Positions 1 through 7,908 of a stretch of 64,000 nt of DNA are shown piece after piece. Position 1 is the first letter of the stretch. Each line of letters opens with the position of its first letter. Below the pieces are notes generated by a model. The model did no database searches and was not told where the DNA came from. It saw only the letters and a list, made by a program, of their open reading frames with translations. This stretch comes from Methanofollis liminatans DSM 4140 (GTDB taxonomy: Archaea; Halobacteriota; Methanomicrobia; Methanomicrobiales; Methanofollaceae). The stretch is from NCBI RefSeq assembly GCF_000275865.1, contig NZ_CM001555.1, positions 372,001 to 436,000 of the forward strand, given 5' to 3'. The translations under genes and the position numbers were made by a program.

Positions 1-38
1 CCGCCGCACCCGCAGGAGCAGCCTGTCTCAACGGCCAT
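1..38 (-). CDS. Start of a Cys-rich protein, cut by window edge
   Basis: Only the first 12 codons lie in the window. The predicted N-terminus is MAVETGCSCGCG, with three cysteines in six residues, which could bind a metal or Fe-S cluster. The start is supported by a strong Shine-Dalgarno sequence (GGAGG, complement of 46-50) seven bases upstream of the ATG. The gene would be divergent from the transglutaminase-like gene at 278. The family cannot be judged from so short a piece. Confidence 0.45.
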   Translation of the reverse strand, partial: MAVETGCSCGCG

Positions 39-277
39 CAGGCCGCCTCCGCGTTCAGGCTGTCGCCTGGTGCTCTCTTCATACACTCATGGTCGGTCCC
101 CAAAGATTATGCTCTTTTTCCCGGTTGTGTTCCCGGCGCCTCGCCCCTGCCTTCTGATGCCGCTCCCCCTCGCCGCCGTCGCCGTTGTGCGCCGGCACCT
201 ATCGGCATGGTTATCAGGCACACCCGAGCAGTACTTTGTACGACAGGATCCGTTCGTGGATCCGGCCCGGAGACCTC

Positions 278-1258
278 ATGGAGCGGCAGGACCTCATCTC
301 GATTGGTGCAGCGATTGCAATTGTTTTTTTTCTTGCCATTGTCGTAAAACCGGCCCTTACCGGAGGTTCGGGCGACGGCGCCGGCACGCTGCCCGCCCTC
401 TCCCCCTGGCAGACGCGGACGGCGCCGACGCCGCCGGCCTTCTCGGAGAAGGCGGAGATGATCGAGCCGGCCTACCGCTGGACCGGCATCGACGGCGGCG
501 TGCGCACCTGGACCTTCTCCGTCCCGAAAGACCTCTTCGCCTTCTATCGCGATATGCCCAGGATCCCGTACGCCTCGGCGTGGGGGCGCTACGCCCTCTC
601 CGACGCCGACCGGCCGTACCTGGAGGCCCTCGTCGAGGCCGTCGCCCCGGACCGCTTCAACTCCCCGGACACCGCCTATTACCGCGTGATGGACGTGATC
701 TTCTTTGTCCAGCAGATCCCGTACGCCTATGACAACAGCACGATGAGTTATCGTGAGGGAGCGTTTCCCCCTGCCTATCGCAGCGGTGCCGATTATCCGA
801 AGTACCCGGTGGAGACCCTGGTCGACGGGAAGGGCGACTGCGAGGACACCTCGATCCTGGCCGCGGCGATGCTCGACCTGATGGGCTACGACGTCGTCCT
901 CCTCCGCTACTCCGACCACATGGCCCTCGGGATCGAGATGGCGAAATTCTCGCCGTTTTACGCCGATTATCCCCCGAAATACTATGAATACGAGGGAAAA
1001 CGCTACTATTACGTCGAGACGACGAACTACCTCCAGATCGTCAGGATCGTCGAAGATGAATCCGATAACGCCACCGCCACCGCCACCGTGAGCCCCGAGC
1101 GCTGGGGGCGGCCGTGGTCGATCGGCAGGACTTCGGGAACCTCTCTTGCCAGTGTCCAGAAGGAGAAGCCCGAGATCATCCCCCTCCGCTACGTCGTCAG
1201 GCCGCAGTACCATACGATCTACCCGGCGCCCACCCTCTCCCTGGAGGCAGGGGAATGA
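278..1258 (+). CDS. Membrane-anchored transglutaminase-like protein
   Basis: 326 aa. An N-terminal hydrophobic segment (about residues 7-23) suggests a signal anchor with the rest outside the membrane. A transglutaminase-like cysteine-protease fold is indicated by the Cys motif GKGDCEDTS, a His in SDHMALG and a following YYVETTN strand, the usual Cys-His-Asp/Glu order. The ATG at 278 is preferred over the upstream in-frame start because it follows GGAG and directly precedes the hydrophobic segment. Its stop overlaps the start of the next gene by four bases, so the two are probably co-transcribed. Substrate unknown. A paralogue with the same Cys/His/ETT signature lies at 23834-24661. Confidence 0.75.
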   Translation: MERQDLISIGAAIAIVFFLAIVVKPALTGGSGDGAGTLPALSPWQTRTAPTPPAFSEKAEMIEPAYRWTGIDGGVRTWTFSVPKDLFAFYRDMPRIPYASAWGRYALSDADRPYLEALVEAVAPDRFNSPDTAYYRVMDVIFFVQQIPYAYDNSTMSYREGAFPPAYRSGADYPKYPVETLVDGKGDCEDTSILAAAMLDLMGYDVVLLRYSDHMALGIEMAKFSPFYADYPPKYYEYEGKRYYYVETTNYLQIVRIVEDESDNATATATVSPERWGRPWSIGRTSGTSLASVQKEKPEIIPLRYVVRPQYHTIYPAPTLSLEAGE

Positions 1259-1797
1259 AGATCGCCCTGCCCGCGAAGGTCAAACTCCCGCGCGAGGTCC
1301 TGATCGGGATCGGGATCCTCCTCCTCGTTGCCCTGCTCATATTCGCCGGGTGGAGCCTGTACAAGGAGATGGACCGGACGGCGCGGATCACTTCGTTGAA
1401 CGATGCGATCGCCGGATCCCAGGAGGTCCTCCTCCCCCTGAACGCCGACATCTCCGCCCTCCTCACCTCCCTGCCCGACCGCCCCTCGCCGGGCGAGTGC
1501 GACGCCTATATGCTCGGGCTCCGGGCGCTCTCCGACCGGGGCGTGGTGCTGACGGCGGTGCACCGTGCAGAGGTCGCCGGGGTGGACGCTCCCCTCTCCG
1601 TCGCCGGGGCGCAGGGCGCCTATCTCGACGCTCTCGACCACCTGAACCGGGCGTTTGCGTTGTGGGGCGCCGCCGCCGACGCCTATTTCAGGGACGATTA
1701 CGACGGGGCGCAGGCCTCTATCGACCGCGCCGACGGGGAATGGCAGGCCTACCTGCAGGCGATTGGAGACTACCGGCGCATCGCCGCCGGCGGGTAA
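1255..1797 (+). CDS. Single-pass membrane protein of unknown function
   Basis: 180 aa. A positively charged N-terminus is followed by one strong hydrophobic helix (IGIGILLLVALLIFAGWSLY, about residues 17-36) and an extracytoplasmic, mostly helical region rich in Ala, Asp and Leu. The start codon overlaps the stop of the transglutaminase-like gene (ATGA), which implies translational coupling, and the two proteins probably work together at the cell envelope. I recognise no family. Confidence 0.65.
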   Translation: MKIALPAKVKLPREVLIGIGILLLVALLIFAGWSLYKEMDRTARITSLNDAIAGSQEVLLPLNADISALLTSLPDRPSPGECDAYMLGLRALSDRGVVLTAVHRAEVAGVDAPLSVAGAQGAYLDALDHLNRAFALWGAAADAYFRDDYDGAQASIDRADGEWQAYLQAIGDYRRIAAGG

Positions 1798-1807
1798 AAA
1801 AGAGGGA

Positions 1808-2491
1808 TCAGACCAGATATTTCGCCGGCCCGAAGACCCTGACCGAGAAGGACTTGAGTCCGGTCGGGTGGATGACCATGTAATAGTCCCTGAACCCCTC
1901 CCTGAAGAGGAGGGCGCCTGAAGCGGTGAAGTTGGTCTCGGAGTCGTTATTGATGAAGTCCGGGCCTGATAATTCGATCCCGCCGACGTCCCGGTTCGGG
2001 TCGTTCGCATCCCTGATCTCCACCGAGAACCCCGAGTACTCGCTGTTGTAGGCGGTGGCCGTATAGTTGATCGCCCAGTACGGGAAGGGGATGTGGAAGA
2101 CCTCGGAGGCCATCACCGACCCGCTGTGCGTGGAGGCGATCTCAAAATAAGAGCCCCATACGTTCATGGAAAGCCCGGCTTCGCTGGCCGTCCCGTCCTG
2201 GCCGTATGCTACGTGGAGATCGTCGGGGGGCCGCGTGAAGGTGACGGTGGGCTCGGGGGTGGGCAGGTGATAGGTGGCCGGGTCGACGAACCCGATCTCT
2301 TTTGGTTCGCTCCCGTCCCATGCTCCCGGCGGCGTCGGCACCGGCTGTCCGACGGCGGCCTCTGTCGGTTCGGGAAGCGTGGGTGCCGGATTTTCGCCGG
2401 CAGAGGCGCTCTCGTCCGTGCATCCGCAGACGAGGACGGCTGCGGCCATGATCAGGAGACAGACGATGAGGCTCTTCGTGTGCATACCCAT
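1808..2491 (-). CDS. Secreted lipoprotein, function unknown
   Basis: 227 aa. The N-terminus carries a lipoprotein signal: hydrophobic core MAAAVLVCGC with a lipobox Cys, then a Thr/Pro/Ala-rich linker. The rest is predicted beta-rich, ending in FSVRVFGPAKYLV, and resembles the small extracellular beta domains common in Methanomicrobiales lipoproteins. It converges with the gene ending at 1797, ten bases away. No catalytic motif seen. Confidence 0.65.
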   Translation of the reverse strand: MGMHTKSLIVCLLIMAAAVLVCGCTDESASAGENPAPTLPEPTEAAVGQPVPTPPGAWDGSEPKEIGFVDPATYHLPTPEPTVTFTRPPDDLHVAYGQDGTASEAGLSMNVWGSYFEIASTHSGSVMASEVFHIPFPYWAINYTATAYNSEYSGFSVEIRDANDPNRDVGGIELSGPDFINNDSETNFTASGALLFREGFRDYYMVIHPTGLKSFSVRVFGPAKYLV

Positions 2492-2639
2492 CAGGTTAAT
2501 CGACCGCCGGTATTAAGGCATTCCGGAGCGGTGCCGGCGGGCGCCACCTTCACCTCTCCGCCACCCTGAGAACGATAAGACTAACTATATCTTTTCTGGC
2601 GTCGATCATTCTTCTGACTTTTTATATCGAGGTGCCACG

Positions 2640-3791
2640 ATGTTGGGGGAATCGGACCACTCGCTCAGGAAATTTGTCGCGCCCGAGTTCGTCTTCGGTG
2701 CGGGGGCGTCGCGCCTCGCCGGACGGTATGCCCGGAACTTCGGGGTGCACCGCGTCCTTCTCGTGAGCGACCCGGGCGTCGCCTCCTGCCCCTGGTTCGA
2801 TGATATCTGCAGGTCGCTGGACGACGCCGGGATCTCCTGGGCTCCCTTCTCCGGCGTATCCGAGAACCCGCGCTCTGCAGAGGTGATGCGGGGGGCGGAG
2901 ATCTACGAGGCCGAAGAGTGCGGCGGCATCGTCGCCGTCGGCGGCGGGAGCCCGATGGACTGCGCAAAAGGGATCGGGATCGTCTCTTCCAACAACCAGA
3001 ACATCCTCTCGTTCGAGGGCGTCGATAAGGTCAGGATGCCCGGTCCTCCGCTCATCTGCATCCCGACGACGGCAGGAAGCGCCGCCGACGTCTCGCAGTT
3101 TGCGATCATCAACGACGAGGTGCAGAAACGCAAGATCGCCATCATCAGCAAGGCGCTGGTCCCGGACATCTCTCTCCTCGACCCTCTGCCCCTGACCACC
3201 CTCCCCCCTGAGGTGACGGTGAACTGCGGCATGGACGTGCTCAGCCATGCGATCGAGGCCTATGTCTCCAATGCCAGTTCCCCGGTGACCGATCTCCATG
3301 CCAGGAAGGCGATCGACCTCATCGTCCGCTCCCTTCCCGGCGCTGTGGAACGCCCGGACGATATCGACGCCCGCTTCGCCACCATGATGGCCTCGCTCCA
3401 TGCGGGCCTGGCGTTCTCCAATGCCAGTCTCGGCGCCGTCCACGCCCTGGCGCACGCCCTCGGCGGGTATCTCGATCTCTCCCATGGACTGGCGAACGCC
3501 CTTCTTCTGGAATCGGTGGTTGCGTTCAACTACGCCGCGGCGCCGGATCGCTACGGCGAGATCGGCCGGATCATGCAGGCGCCTGCGGGCGGCGGGAAAA
3601 AGGCGCTCGTCTCCAGGATCAGGGCGTTTCGGTCCTCGCTCGGGATCGCCGGGACGATCGCCGACGCCGGCTGCGAGCGCTCGGACATACCGTCGCTTGC
3701 CGCCAGGGCGATCGCCGACCCCTGTCTGGCGACGAACCCGAAGGACATAACGCTCGAAGATATCGGCAGGATCTATGAAGCGGCGTTCTGA
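2640..3791 (+). CDS. Iron-containing (group III) alcohol dehydrogenase
   Basis: 383 aa, the usual length for the family. It has the N-terminal dinucleotide-binding region with GGGSPMDCAKG (about residues 100-110), the family motif CGMDVLSHAIEAYVS and the metal-binding His cluster HALAHALGGYLDLSHG, which together with the preceding Asp would bind Fe2+ or Zn2+. Such enzymes reduce aldehydes or oxidise alcohols with NAD(P)H. Some Methanomicrobiales grow on secondary alcohols, but those enzymes are a different family, so the substrate here is open. The 3' end overlaps the PAS gene at 3775 by 17 bases. Confidence 0.85.
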   Translation: MLGESDHSLRKFVAPEFVFGAGASRLAGRYARNFGVHRVLLVSDPGVASCPWFDDICRSLDDAGISWAPFSGVSENPRSAEVMRGAEIYEAEECGGIVAVGGGSPMDCAKGIGIVSSNNQNILSFEGVDKVRMPGPPLICIPTTAGSAADVSQFAIINDEVQKRKIAIISKALVPDISLLDPLPLTTLPPEVTVNCGMDVLSHAIEAYVSNASSPVTDLHARKAIDLIVRSLPGAVERPDDIDARFATMMASLHAGLAFSNASLGAVHALAHALGGYLDLSHGLANALLLESVVAFNYAAAPDRYGEIGRIMQAPAGGGKKALVSRIRAFRSSLGIAGTIADAGCERSDIPSLAARAIADPCLATNPKDITLEDIGRIYEAAF

Positions 3792-4860
3792 ACTCCCTGA
3801 CCGCGAGGCGTTGAGGGAACGGATCATCGGGCTTGGCGAGCGGTCGGTTCACAAGAGTTATTATCCCGAACTTCAGGAGCGGATGGGCGATCTCGAACGG
3901 TTCAGGGCGCTGCTCGACCAGAGCCACGACGCCATTTTCCTGATCGACGCCGTCGCCGGCGTGGTGGTGGATGCCAGCAGGTCTGCATGGGAGCAGTCGG
4001 GTTTTACGAGGTCGGCCGTTGTCGGCGCATATTTCCTCGACCTGATCGTGCCGGCCGATCGCGGCCGCATCTACGCCTTCATGGACAGCAGCGCGAGAGA
4101 GAAAAAGATGCCCGGGCCGCTGGTCACCTCACTGCTCAGATCGACCGGGGACCCGATCCCGGTGGAGATCACCCTGAAACTGGTCAGGTTCAGCGGGAAC
4201 CTCTATGCCGTCGCCGTGGCGCGGGACATCACCGAGCGCCAGGAGGCCGAGCGCGAGCTGCGGATCAAGGAGAGCGCTATCGAGTCATCGACCGACGGGA
4301 TTCTGATCCTGGATCTGGAGGGACGGATCATCTATGCCAACCGCGCCGCCGGCGAGATCTTCGGATGCGCATCTCCCGGGGCGCTGACCGGCCACGCATT
4401 CCAGGCGTTTCTGACAGACCCCGACGGGGCGCTTTCCGTCCTGAGGCCGCTTGCCCTCGGGCCGTCGCTCCACGGCGAGCTCCAGGGGCAGAGGCTCGAC
4501 GGGTCGGTCTTCGATCTCTATGTTTCGGGCTCCCGGGTGAAGGACGAAAAAGACCGCCTGCTCTGCCTGATGCTCATCTGCCGGGACATCAGCGACCAGA
4601 AGGCCGTAGAGGAGATGAAACGCAGGGCCTACGAGCAGCTGGAGCGAAATATCGAGCAGTTCGCCGTCCTCGGCGACCATATCAGAAACCCGCTGCAGGG
4701 GATCGTCGGGCTTGCGGCGATGATGGACGATCCCGCGGCCGGGCAGATCCTGCGGTTGTCCTACCTGATCGACGATATCATCACCCGCCTCGACCGCGGC
4801 TGGGTGGACTCGGAGAACGTCAGGCAGTTCCTGCGGCGCCGGGAGAATTTCGGCAGGTGA
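3775..4860 (+). CDS. Tandem PAS protein with H-box but no ATPase domain
   Basis: 361 aa. Two PAS domains (about residues 45-155 and 165-275) are followed by a short helical segment with a histidine-kinase-type H-box, FAVLGDHIRNPLQ (His302). The chain then ends within 60 residues in a tail of the type RGWVDSENVRQFLRR, which is common at the end of PAS proteins in Methanomicrobia. No HATPase_c N, G or F box follows, so it cannot phosphorylate itself. It may be a phosphoacceptor partner or a sensor that works through dimerisation. It overlaps the alcohol dehydrogenase gene by 17 bases and may report on its substrate or redox state (inference). Confidence 0.7.
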   Translation: MKRRSELPDREALRERIIGLGERSVHKSYYPELQERMGDLERFRALLDQSHDAIFLIDAVAGVVVDASRSAWEQSGFTRSAVVGAYFLDLIVPADRGRIYAFMDSSAREKKMPGPLVTSLLRSTGDPIPVEITLKLVRFSGNLYAVAVARDITERQEAERELRIKESAIESSTDGILILDLEGRIIYANRAAGEIFGCASPGALTGHAFQAFLTDPDGALSVLRPLALGPSLHGELQGQRLDGSVFDLYVSGSRVKDEKDRLLCLMLICRDISDQKAVEEMKRRAYEQLERNIEQFAVLGDHIRNPLQGIVGLAAMMDDPAAGQILRLSYLIDDIITRLDRGWVDSENVRQFLRRRENFGR

Positions 4861-4918
4861 CCCGCCGCCATACATAAAACCCATAACCCCACCCATCCAA
4901 TGGATACAGGATTAGTAC

Positions 4919-6208
4919 ATGCGCATTCCAATCTGTGAGGTTACCCCCGATAGCGAGCGTGCCGAAGTCGCCGGCTGGGTCCATGAGGTCCGCGACCTTG
5001 GCGGTCTCACCTTCTTTTTGATCCGCGACCGGACCGGGATCATCCAGGTCACCATCGTCAAGAAGAAGGCCCCGGCTGCGGTTCTTGAAGCCGCAAAGGC
5101 GGTTTCGAGAGAGTCGGTCGTCCGGGTCGCCGGGACCGTGAAGGCGATCGACAAGGCGCCGGGCGGCCGCGAGCTCACCCCGGAAACCTTCGAGATCGTC
5201 GCCCCGTGCGCAAGCCCGCTCCCCCTCGACGTGGTCGAGAAGGTGCCGGCCGACCTCGACACCCGTCTCGACGCCCGGTTCCTCGACGTAAGAAAGCCCC
5301 GCGTGGCGGCGGTCTTCAAGGTCAGGAGCACGGTCACCACCGCCGCCTACGAGTTTTTCACGCAGCGCGGCTTCTATAACATCACCTCCCCGAAGATCGT
5401 CGCCGCCGCCACCGAAGGCGGGACCGAACTCTTCCCGATCGCCTACTTCGAGAAGGAGGCGTTTCTCAACCAGAGCCCGCAGCTCTACAAGCAGATGATG
5501 ATGGCCGCCGGGTTCGAGAAGGTCTTCGAGATCGGGCCGATCTTCCGGGCCGAGGAGCACAACACCGTCAGGCACCTGAACGAGGCGACTTCGATCGATA
5601 TCGAGGTCTCGTTCGCCGACCACAACGATGTGATGAAGACCCTGGAGGACCTTGTCGCCTTCCAGTATGCCGCCGTCGCCGACCGTTGCGCCGACGCCAT
5701 CGCCGATCTCGGCATCGAGTTCGAGGTCCCGAAGACGCCCTTCCCGCGGCTGCCCTACGCCGAGGCGATCGAGATCGCCGCACGGAAGATCGAGGAGCCG
5801 ATCGCCTACGGCGACGACCTCTCCACCCCGGCGGAGCGGGCGATCGGCGAGGAGATGGGGGAGCATTACTTCGTCGTCGACTGGCCGAGTGCGATCAGGC
5901 CGTACTACGCGATGCCGTACGAGAACGACCCCTCGATCAGCAAGTCCTTCGATATGATGCACCCGAGGATGGAGCTCTCCTCGGGCGCCCAGCGCGTCCA
6001 CCAGCACGACCTCCTGGTCAGGCAGATCGAGGCGAAGGGGCTGAACCCGGATAGTTTCGAGTTCTACCTCCAGCCGTTTGCGTACGGCATGCCGCCGCAC
6101 GCCGGCTGGGGCCTCGGGATGGAGCGCCTCGTCATGACGATGCTCGGCCTCCAGAACATCAGGGAAGCCGTGCTCTTCCCGCGTGACCGGCACAGAGTCG
6201 TCCCATGA
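4919..6208 (+). CDS. aspS: Aspartyl-tRNA(Asp/Asn) synthetase, archaeal type
   Basis: 429 aa, typical of the archaeal class IIb AspRS. It has an N-terminal OB-fold anticodon-binding domain (about 1-100) and a catalytic core with motif 2 region FRAEEHNTVRHLNE and motif 3 GWGLGMERLVM. In archaeal AspRS, Trp and Lys at two OB-fold sites (W26 and K85 in Thermococcus) restrict the enzyme to tRNA-Asp. Here these sites are His22 (VAGWVHEV) and Pro81 (KAPGGREL), the relaxed type that also charges tRNA-Asn, so Asn-tRNA would be made by GatCAB. The stop overlaps the next start (ATGA). Confidence 0.95.
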   Translation: MRIPICEVTPDSERAEVAGWVHEVRDLGGLTFFLIRDRTGIIQVTIVKKKAPAAVLEAAKAVSRESVVRVAGTVKAIDKAPGGRELTPETFEIVAPCASPLPLDVVEKVPADLDTRLDARFLDVRKPRVAAVFKVRSTVTTAAYEFFTQRGFYNITSPKIVAAATEGGTELFPIAYFEKEAFLNQSPQLYKQMMMAAGFEKVFEIGPIFRAEEHNTVRHLNEATSIDIEVSFADHNDVMKTLEDLVAFQYAAVADRCADAIADLGIEFEVPKTPFPRLPYAEAIEIAARKIEEPIAYGDDLSTPAERAIGEEMGEHYFVVDWPSAIRPYYAMPYENDPSISKSFDMMHPRMELSSGAQRVHQHDLLVRQIEAKGLNPDSFEFYLQPFAYGMPPHAGWGLGMERLVMTMLGLQNIREAVLFPRDRHRVVP

Positions 6209-7101
6209 CCGTCATCACCCGCCTCCTGCCGACGACCGTCGTCGGGAGCTATCCGGTCGTGAAGGCGGGCGGCCTCAAAGGCCTCCTCGACCCCCTCCAC
6301 GGGGCGGTCGAGACCGCCGTCGCCGACCAGATAAAGGCCGGGATCGACATCATCTCAGACGGGCAGGTGCGCGGCGACATGATCACCGCCTTCGTCTCCC
6401 GTCTCCCGGGGATCAGGGCGCAGAAGGTGATCGGCCGCGTCGAAGCGCCCGAACGCCCGCTCACCGTCACCGATACGAAATACGCCCTCTCCAGGCACCC
6501 GAAGGTGAAGGGGATCGTCACCGGGCCCTCGACCCTTGCCCATGGATTGCGGATCGAGACCCCGCTCTATCGGGGGCGGGACGAACTGGTCCTGGACCTT
6601 GCGCAGGCCCTCGCCTCCGAGGCCAGGGCGCTCGAAGAGGCCGGCGTGGCGATGGTCCAGATCGACGAACCGATCCTCTCGACCGGCGCCGCCGACCTGG
6701 TGGTCGGGCGCCAGGCGGTGAACATGATCGCCTCGGTGCTCCGCATCCCATCGTGCATGCATGTCTGCGGCACGATCGGCGAGGCGATCGACGACATCCT
6801 CAAGACGCAGGTCTCGGTCCTGGACTTCGAGTTCTCGGAGAACCCTGAGAACCTCGAAGTGCTCTCCGAAAAGGACCTGAAAGGGCGGCTGATCGGGTAC
6901 GGCTGCGTCGCCTCGGCCGATCCCGGTGTCGAGAGCGTGGAGACGATCGAAAAGCGGATCAGAAAAGGGGTCGAGATCTTCGGCGCCGAGAACATGCTCG
7001 TCGACCCCGACTGCGGGCTGCGGATGCTCGAGCGTGACGTCGCCTTCGGAAAGTTGTCCAATATGGTGAAGGCGGCCGCCTCTGTGCGGGCCGACCTGTA
7101 A
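6205..7101 (+). CDS. Core-MetE type methionine synthase
   Basis: 298 aa, matching the C-terminal catalytic half of MetE without the folate-binding N-terminal half. The zinc site is recognisable: HVCGTI (His and Cys), the DEPIL strand and DCGLRML (second Cys). Archaeal core-MetE proteins transfer a methyl group from a corrinoid (methylcobalamin or a corrinoid protein) to homocysteine, as shown for the Methanothermobacter enzyme. The physiological donor here is inferred from the family. It is translationally coupled to aspS by a four-base overlap, linking methionine supply and tRNA charging. Confidence 0.85.
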   Translation: MTVITRLLPTTVVGSYPVVKAGGLKGLLDPLHGAVETAVADQIKAGIDIISDGQVRGDMITAFVSRLPGIRAQKVIGRVEAPERPLTVTDTKYALSRHPKVKGIVTGPSTLAHGLRIETPLYRGRDELVLDLAQALASEARALEEAGVAMVQIDEPILSTGAADLVVGRQAVNMIASVLRIPSCMHVCGTIGEAIDDILKTQVSVLDFEFSENPENLEVLSEKDLKGRLIGYGCVASADPGVESVETIEKRIRKGVEIFGAENMLVDPDCGLRMLERDVAFGKLSNMVKAAASVRADL

Positions 7102-7169
7102 ACTATTTTTTCCGGGTTTTGCGCGGGGTGATCCCGCGCCCGGTCGTATTCCCGGTTTGCCGTCCGCTC

Positions 7170-7784
7170 TCACACCACGCGTTTGGTCGTCGAGAGTTCG
7201 AGCCCTTCGGCGGTGATGTTGTAGGGCACGAGCTGGCGCGGCAGGTCGAGCCCCTTCATCTTGAAGATCCCCATCTTGCGCTCGACCTCCGAGCCCTCGA
7301 TCGTCTGTTTGAGGTCGAGGATGCCGTCCGCCGTCCTGAAAATCCGGATTTCATCTTCCGGGGCGTGGATACCTGCGTAGAGGAGGAAAAGCACGTTTGC
7401 CTCATGCTCCACGGCGAACGCCGACGCCTTCCTGACGAGTCCGAGGGCCTCTTCGATGCCGTATGCCAGGATCACGGTGGAGAGGGAGTCGACCACGACC
7501 TTCTGGCCGTGCATGAGGCCCGGGAACTGCCCGGGGTCGACGCCCCGCAGATCGGTCATGCCCTCCCCGGGTTCGGCGTCGAGCATGAGGTAGCACCCTT
7601 CTTCGGGCGTCCCGCCTTCCCCTTTCCAGAACTGCCCGGCGAAGAGGTCCAGGCCGTTTATGGCCGTGCCGGCGGCGATGATCGTCGTTCCTTTGGGGAA
7701 CCCCCCGTCGAGTGCAAGGTCGAGCCCTACAAGTCCAGTCGTCCGCCGGTTTGCTCTGTCCACGCGTCCCACCGCAGTATCCAT
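7170..7784 (-). CDS. KaiC/RadA-like fold protein with degenerate P-loop
   Basis: 204 aa. The order of elements is that of a RecA/KaiC-type ATPase: a GLVGLDLALDGGFPKGTTI leader strand, the P-loop position, and a Walker B strand KVVVDSLSTVI. The P-loop reads AAGTAINGLDLF, so the GxxxxGK[ST] motif is lost. It therefore probably does not hydrolyse ATP. Related archaeal KaiC-like proteins act in signalling or in flagellar/archaellum control, but no such neighbours are present here. TATA-like A/T sequence lies about 15-20 bases upstream of the ATG, so the transcript may be nearly leaderless. Confidence 0.6.
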   Translation of the reverse strand: MDTAVGRVDRANRRTTGLVGLDLALDGGFPKGTTIIAAGTAINGLDLFAGQFWKGEGGTPEEGCYLMLDAEPGEGMTDLRGVDPGQFPGLMHGQKVVVDSLSTVILAYGIEEALGLVRKASAFAVEHEANVLFLLYAGIHAPEDEIRIFRTADGILDLKQTIEGSEVERKMGIFKMKGLDLPRQLVPYNITAEGLELSTTKRVV

Positions 7785-7908
7785 ACCAGTCCGCAGTAAT
7801 AAATCTTTATGTGATTTTTACCGTCTCACTATTTCAATCATTCTTTTATGATGGCGTCGGCATTTCATTGTGCTGATAAAATAGAGGTTTTTTCTGGAGA
7901 ATGGGCGC

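Noticed and set aside
107-1213. 368-codon frame on the minus strand
   Set aside because: Shadow of the transglutaminase-like gene in GC-rich DNA; no family features and low-complexity Arg/Gly/Asp.
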